Shown here piece by piece: positions 13,447-15,931 of a stretch of DNA of 15,931 nucleotides. Position numbers and translations under genes: made by a program. Source of the DNA: UBA4719 sp038249115 (GTDB taxonomy: Bacteria; Actinomycetota; Actinomycetes; Actinomycetales; Dermatophilaceae); contig JBBRWQ010000076.1 of NCBI GenBank assembly GCA_038249115.1, forward strand, positions 1-15,931, given 5' to 3'. The notes beneath the pieces are model-generated. The model made no database searches and was not told where the DNA came from. It saw only the letters and a list, made by a program, of their open reading frames with translations. Each line of letters begins with the position of its first letter. Within the stretch, counting starts at the first letter, position 1.

Positions 13447-13692
13447 TCAGTCGGGAGGGGTATTGGGTCCAGAAGAATCCGGCGTGTCATCGTCGGGGCC
13501 ATCCACGCCATCCACGCCATCCACGCCACCCACGCCATCGTCCGGCATGGTGGTCCCCTGCTCCTCGCGATAGGCCATCCGACGCATCCGCGCATTCATG
13601 TTGCGCATCAGGAAGTACAGCGCCACGGCGAGCAGGAAGAAGGCCAGGAAGCCTTCGAGCCCCGCGGTGACATCAACACTCTCGGCATTCAT
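13447..13692 (-). CDS. Small single-pass membrane protein downstream of mca
   Basis: This 81-residue protein has one transmembrane helix, GFLAFFLLAVALYFLMRNM at about 14–32, then a basic patch NARMRRMAYREEQ, then an acidic, glycine- and proline-rich tail with GVD repeats and many Asp residues. By the positive-inside rule the tail is cytoplasmic and the short N-terminus outside. The start overlaps the mca stop by one base (TGATG), so it is translated with mca. A protein of similar size and RNMNARMRRM-like motif next to mca is, as I recall, also present in mycobacteria (Rv1083). Its function is unknown to me. The tail is probably disordered and variable, since it is built on a tandem DNA repeat. 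Confidence 0.85.
   Translation of the reverse strand: MNAESVDVTAGLEGFLAFFLLAVALYFLMRNMNARMRRMAYREEQGTTMPDDGVGGVDGVDGVDGPDDDTPDSSGPNTPPD
13501..13536. repeat. 9-bp tandem repeat inside the small membrane protein gene
   Basis: The unit ATCCACGCC occurs three times in a row (13501–13527) and once more with a single change (13528–13536). On the coding minus strand it reads as Gly-Val-Asp triplets with a final Gly-Val-Gly. A 9-base unit keeps the frame, so copy number can vary without breaking the gene. Confidence 0.9.
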
Positions 13693-14624
13693 CAGGTGTC
13701 CTTCCGTCCGTCATAGGTGATCTGCAGCCGATCAGATGTTGCCAGTCGATCGGCCTGCCCGGGGGTTCCAAGCCCCGCGAACAGGTCGGACTCCACCGGC
13801 TCGATCGGCACGTAGGACAACGCCGCCTCGAAGTCCTCGGTCGGCCAGATCTCCTTCTGCATCTGCAACGGCACCTTGAACCATGTGCCGTCGGGGTCGA
13901 CCTGGGTGGCGTGGGCCTGGAGCGCCTTCTCGCGAACCTCGAAGTAGTCCGCGCACTCGACCTTCGTGGTGATGGTGCGCTCGCCGCGGTCCTCCCATCG
14001 AGCGATCCATTCGCCGTAAGGGGACTCGATCCCCGCCGCCTCCATCGCATCGTGGTAGGCGAGGATCCGGCCCTTGGTCAGCGTCTGGTTGTAGTAGATC
14101 TTCAGAGGCTGCCATGCCTCGCCGCAGTGCTGGTATGCCGTCCGGTCACCGGCGGCGGCAAAGGCGGACATCGACACCGTGTGGCACATGACGTGGTCGG
14201 GGTGGGGGTAGCCCCCGTGCTCGTCATACGTGGTCATCACGTGCGGTTTGAAGTCCCGGACGACGCGCACCAGCGCCTCGGTCGTCACCTCGATCGGCTC
14301 GAGAGCGAAACAGCCCTCGGGAAGCGGCGGCAGCGGATCGCCCTCTGGAAGGCCGGAGTCCACGAAACCCAGCCAGGTGTGCTGGACACCGAGGATCTGC
14401 TGGGCCCTGGCCATCTCACGACGGCGAACCTCGGGCATGTCGCGCAGGATCTCCGGGTCGTTCTTGAGCCGCGGGTTGAGGACGTCGCCGCGCTCGCCTC
14501 CTGTGCATGACACCACCAGGACATCAACGCCCTCGGCGACGTAGCGGGCCATCGTGGCGGCGCCCTTGCTGGACTCGTCGTCGGGGTGCGCATGCACCGC
14601 CATGAGTCGCATTCTCTGATCCAC
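13692..14624 (-). CDS. mca: Mycothiol S-conjugate amidase
   Basis: Mca cleaves mycothiol S-conjugates of electrophiles and drugs to a mercapturic acid, which is exported, and GlcN-Ins, which is recycled. The 310-residue product is a LmbE/PIG-L family metal amidase. AHPDDESSKGAATMARY at about 12–28 supplies zinc ligands His13 and Asp16 and the general base Asp15; GGYPHPDHVMCH near 137–148 supplies His141 and His144. The motifs CTGGERGDVLNP (about 40–51) and FVDSGLPEGD (about 87–96) and the C-terminal HATQVDPDGTWFKVPL separate Mca from the related deacetylase MshB. GTG 14624 has AGGAG 5 bases upstream. The next ATG, four codons on, would still leave the active site intact. It is the strongest evidence in the window that the host makes mycothiol. 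Confidence 0.96.
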   Translation of the reverse strand: MDQRMRLMAVHAHPDDESSKGAATMARYVAEGVDVLVVSCTGGERGDVLNPRLKNDPEILRDMPEVRRREMARAQQILGVQHTWLGFVDSGLPEGDPLPPLPEGCFALEPIEVTTEALVRVVRDFKPHVMTTYDEHGGYPHPDHVMCHTVSMSAFAAAGDRTAYQHCGEAWQPLKIYYNQTLTKGRILAYHDAMEAAGIESPYGEWIARWEDRGERTITTKVECADYFEVREKALQAHATQVDPDGTWFKVPLQMQKEIWPTEDFEAALSYVPIEPVESDLFAGLGTPGQADRLATSDRLQITYDGRKDT

Positions 14625-14714
14625 GTACGCTCCTGCTCAGCGTGATACCGGACAATCGCTTTGGCGCATCCTCTCACCCGAACGACGCCAGCTCCCCTCG
14701 GAAGGTGTTCCTCC

Positions 14715-15080
14715 GTGCCGATTCCCCGTCCCGCCCCCGGCAAGGCCAGAGCGTGGGTCCTGGGCACCATCGCCATCCTGCTCGGCTGCGGCATAGCCGT
14801 CTGGTTCGGACTCGCGAGCACGCTCGGCAAGCCCAGCTGGACCACCCTGAGCTATCACGTGGTCGATGACAGGACCGTGGACGTGACCTACCTCGTCAGC
14901 CGGCCAACCGGTCGCGAGGTCACCTGCGAGATCCGTGCCATGGACAAGTCGTTCGCCACGGTGGGCCTGTTGGGCGTCCACATTCCGGGCTCCGAGAGCC
15001 GGTCCGTGAAACTCACCACCCGGGTCCACACCACCACGCGCGCGGTCACCGGCGTGGTCAAGTCCTGCTCCGTCGGCTGA
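14715..15080 (+). CDS. DUF4307 family membrane protein
   Basis: The 121-residue product has a short basic, proline-rich N-terminus, one transmembrane helix at about 13–33 (WVLGTIAILLGCGIAVWFGL) and an extracytoplasmic beta-rich domain. The segment LSYHVVDDRTVDVTYLVSRPTGREVTCEIRA resembles the DUF4307 proteins that sit between greA and mca in other actinobacteria (Rv1081c in M. tuberculosis). Cys61 or thereabouts, in VTCEIRA, and the Cys near the end (KSCSVG) could pair outside the cell. GTG 14715 is chosen because GGAAGG lies 9 bases upstream; a TTG at 14661 is an alternative without a ribosome binding site. The gene is divergent from mca over 90 bases that hold no clear operator. Function is unknown. 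Confidence 0.82.
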   Translation: MPIPRPAPGKARAWVLGTIAILLGCGIAVWFGLASTLGKPSWTTLSYHVVDDRTVDVTYLVSRPTGREVTCEIRAMDKSFATVGLLGVHIPGSESRSVKLTTRVHTTTRAVTGVVKSCSVG

Positions 15081-15094
15081 GCTGGGCGCCCCGT

Positions 15095-15122
15095 CTGTGC
15101 AGGCTGGTCCTATCCTGCGCAG
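15095..15122 (+). terminator. Hairpin after the DUF4307 gene
   Basis: CTGTGCAGG and CCTGCGCAG pair over 9 bp with one G·U wobble and a 10-base loop, starting 15 bases after the stop codon. There is no U-tract. A TATCCT hexamer at 15111–15116 straddles the loop and right arm and could be a -10 element for greA. Confidence 0.5.
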
Positions 15123-15164
15123 GGAGGGAGTTGGTACCATTGCCGCACACACCGTGGGTCTGGT

Positions 15165-15189
15165 CCCTGTCGATCGATCGGATCGAGGG
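15165..15189 (+). other. Stem-loop in the greA leader region
   Basis: CCC-tg-TCGATC and GATCGA-GGG form a 9-bp stem with a 2-base bulge and the loop GATCG, 80 bases before greA. It is flanked by two near-identical 12-mers, GGGTCTGGTCCC (15156–15167) and GGGTCTGGACCC (15187–15198), which allow alternative pairings. It could be an attenuator, an RNase site or a DNA-level site. Confidence 0.45.
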
Positions 15190-15269
15190 TCTGGACCCGC
15201 TTGCTTGGCACACGGCATACCGCTGGCTCTGGCGGACCGTCGCCAAGACCCCGCACAGAGGAGCTAGAC

Positions 15270-15764
15270 GTGACCGACACCGCGACGCCTGCTGCGAGCT
15301 ACCTGACCCAGGAGGCTTACGACCGCCTCAAGGGTGAGCTGACCCAGCTCACCGGTGAAGGCCGCGCCGAGATCTCCAAGAAGATCGAGGCCGCCCGCGA
15401 CGAAGGTGACCTGAAGGAGAACGGTGGCTACCACGCAGCCAAGGAGGAGCAGGGCAAGATGGAGGCCCGGATCCGCCAGCTGACCCAGCTGCTGGAGAAC
15501 GCCATTGTCGGGCACGCTCCCCAGGACGACGGCATCGTCGAGCCAGGGATGGTCGTGACCGTCAAGATGCTCGGCGACACGCTGACCTTCCTGCTCGGCA
15601 GCCGTGAGATCGCCGACGGCTCGGACCTCGAGGTCTACAGCGAGAAGTCGCCGATGGGCAGGGCCATCCTCGACAAGAAGGCCGGCGACGTGACCACCTT
15701 CCGCGCGCCGAACGGCAATGAGATCGAGGTCGAGGTCGTCAGCGCGAAGCCGTATGCCGGCTGA
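15270..15764 (+). CDS. greA: Transcription elongation factor GreA
   Basis: GreA enters the RNA polymerase secondary channel and stimulates cleavage of backtracked RNA. The product has 164 residues, the same length as mycobacterial GreA. The N-terminal coiled coil (about 10–80) ends in a tip with GDLKENGGYHAAKEEQGKMEARI, where Asp47 and Glu50 match the two acidic residues that place the second magnesium. The NGGY in place of NAEY is usual for actinobacterial GreA. The C-terminal FKBP-like domain (about 85–164) shows LEVYSEKSPMGRAILDKKAGD and ends EVEVVSAKPYAG. GTG 15270 is chosen because AGAGGAG sits about 6 bases upstream; the frame extends upstream without a better start. It is preceded by a spacer with two hairpins, so it may have its own promoter. 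Confidence 0.97.
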   Translation: MTDTATPAASYLTQEAYDRLKGELTQLTGEGRAEISKKIEAARDEGDLKENGGYHAAKEEQGKMEARIRQLTQLLENAIVGHAPQDDGIVEPGMVVTVKMLGDTLTFLLGSREIADGSDLEVYSEKSPMGRAILDKKAGDVTTFRAPNGNEIEVEVVSAKPYAG

Positions 15765-15813
15765 TCGCCTCGACCTGACCGCGTAAGATTTTCCCTGCCC
15801 AATCGCCGGACAG

Positions 15814-15931
15814 TCAGCGACTTACCGCACGGCGGAACTGCCAGGTCGTCAGCGGGACGAAGATGACCAGGATCGCGAGGGCCCACAGCAGCGTGTAGGT
15901 CACGGGGTGCTGCAATGCCCAGCTGTCCGGG
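15814..15931 (-). CDS. C-terminal end of a probable ABC-2 type transporter permease (partial)
   Basis: Only the last 38 codons are inside the window, entering from the right edge and ending at a TGA at 15814–15816. They read WALQHPVTYTLLW followed by ALAILVIFVPLTTW and QFRRAVSR. This is a short loop with a QHP motif, one hydrophobic helix, and a basic cytoplasmic tail, the usual ending of DrrB-like or ABC-2 permeases. The frame was chosen because it gives a continuous membrane helix; the other open minus-strand frame here gives no sensible protein. The 49 bases between it and greA hold no strong terminator hairpin. An ATPase partner would be outside the window. The family call rests on this short tail alone. 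Confidence 0.6.
   Translation of the reverse strand, partial: PDSWALQHPVTYTLLWALAILVIFVPLTTWQFRRAVSR

Noticed and set aside
13386..13595. N-terminal extension of the VOC protein up to 13595
   Set aside because: It overlaps the repeat of the small membrane protein gene, reads as AWMAWM repeats, and a strong GGAGGTGA site supports the start at 13385.
15765..15813. Terminator between greA and the permease
   Set aside because: Only scattered 5-bp complementarities (for example CCGGC/GCCGG with a loop of about 40 bases) are visible; none makes a compact hairpin.
1..15931. Insertion sequences, prophage, CRISPR, defence or integrative elements
   Set aside because: All substantial coding space is taken by conserved chromosomal genes, with no transposase, integrase or spaced repeat array. 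The only tandem repeat is the 9-bp coding one.

Overview
The window comes from a high-GC actinobacterium. The direct marker is a mycothiol S-conjugate amidase gene (mca), since mycothiol is confined to Actinomycetota. Supporting signs are GTG starts, strong G/C at third codon positions, a greA–DUF4307–mca–small membrane protein–trhA–isoprenyl transferase–phoH–fumC–coaA order that I recall as also scattered through the Rv1080c–Rv1098c part of Mycobacterium tuberculosis, and a PIN-PhoH protein. A Micrococcales member such as Intrasporangiaceae is my best guess, but the sequence alone does not prove it.

Layout. (1) 1–6262, minus strand: a tightly packed run read right to left, glmS, acpS, nnr, alr, an alpha/beta hydrolase and tsaE (cut by the left edge). 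Three junctions overlap by 4, 4 and 11 bases and two gaps are 7 and 12 bases, so this is very probably one operon. It supplies cell-wall precursors (glucosamine-6-P, D-alanine), phosphopantetheinylation of acyl carrier protein, NAD(P)HX repair and the start of the tRNA t6A pathway. (2) 6263–6327: a short divergent promoter region. (3) 6328–8747, plus strand: coaA (pantothenate kinase) and fumC (fumarase). (4) 8785–12140, minus strand: a secreted lysozyme-like/transglycosylase protein, a PhoH family PIN-ATPase and a cis-prenyltransferase. (5) 12294–12998, plus strand: trhA, behind a 22-bp palindrome that overlaps its promoter. (6) 12999–14624, minus strand: mca, a small membrane protein and a VOC-fold protein. 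(7) 14715–15764, plus strand: a DUF4307 membrane protein and greA, separated by a 189-base spacer with two hairpins. (8) 15814–15931, minus strand: the C-terminus of what looks like an ABC-2 type permease.

Regulation visible in sequence: glmS, coaA, fumC and trhA each lack a Shine-Dalgarno sequence and carry a -10-like hexamer ending 6 or 7 bases before the start codon, the pattern expected of leaderless mRNAs. The phoH, isoprenyl transferase, lysozyme-like, VOC, mca and greA genes carry clear ribosome binding sites.

Most of the window is conserved housekeeping DNA. I found no mobile elements, CRISPR arrays, tRNA or rRNA genes, and no convincing unknown system. The points most worth a second look are the trhA operator, the run of probable leaderless starts, a direct repeat before the cell-wall hydrolase, a small arginine-rich ORF ahead of phoH and the structured spacer before greA.
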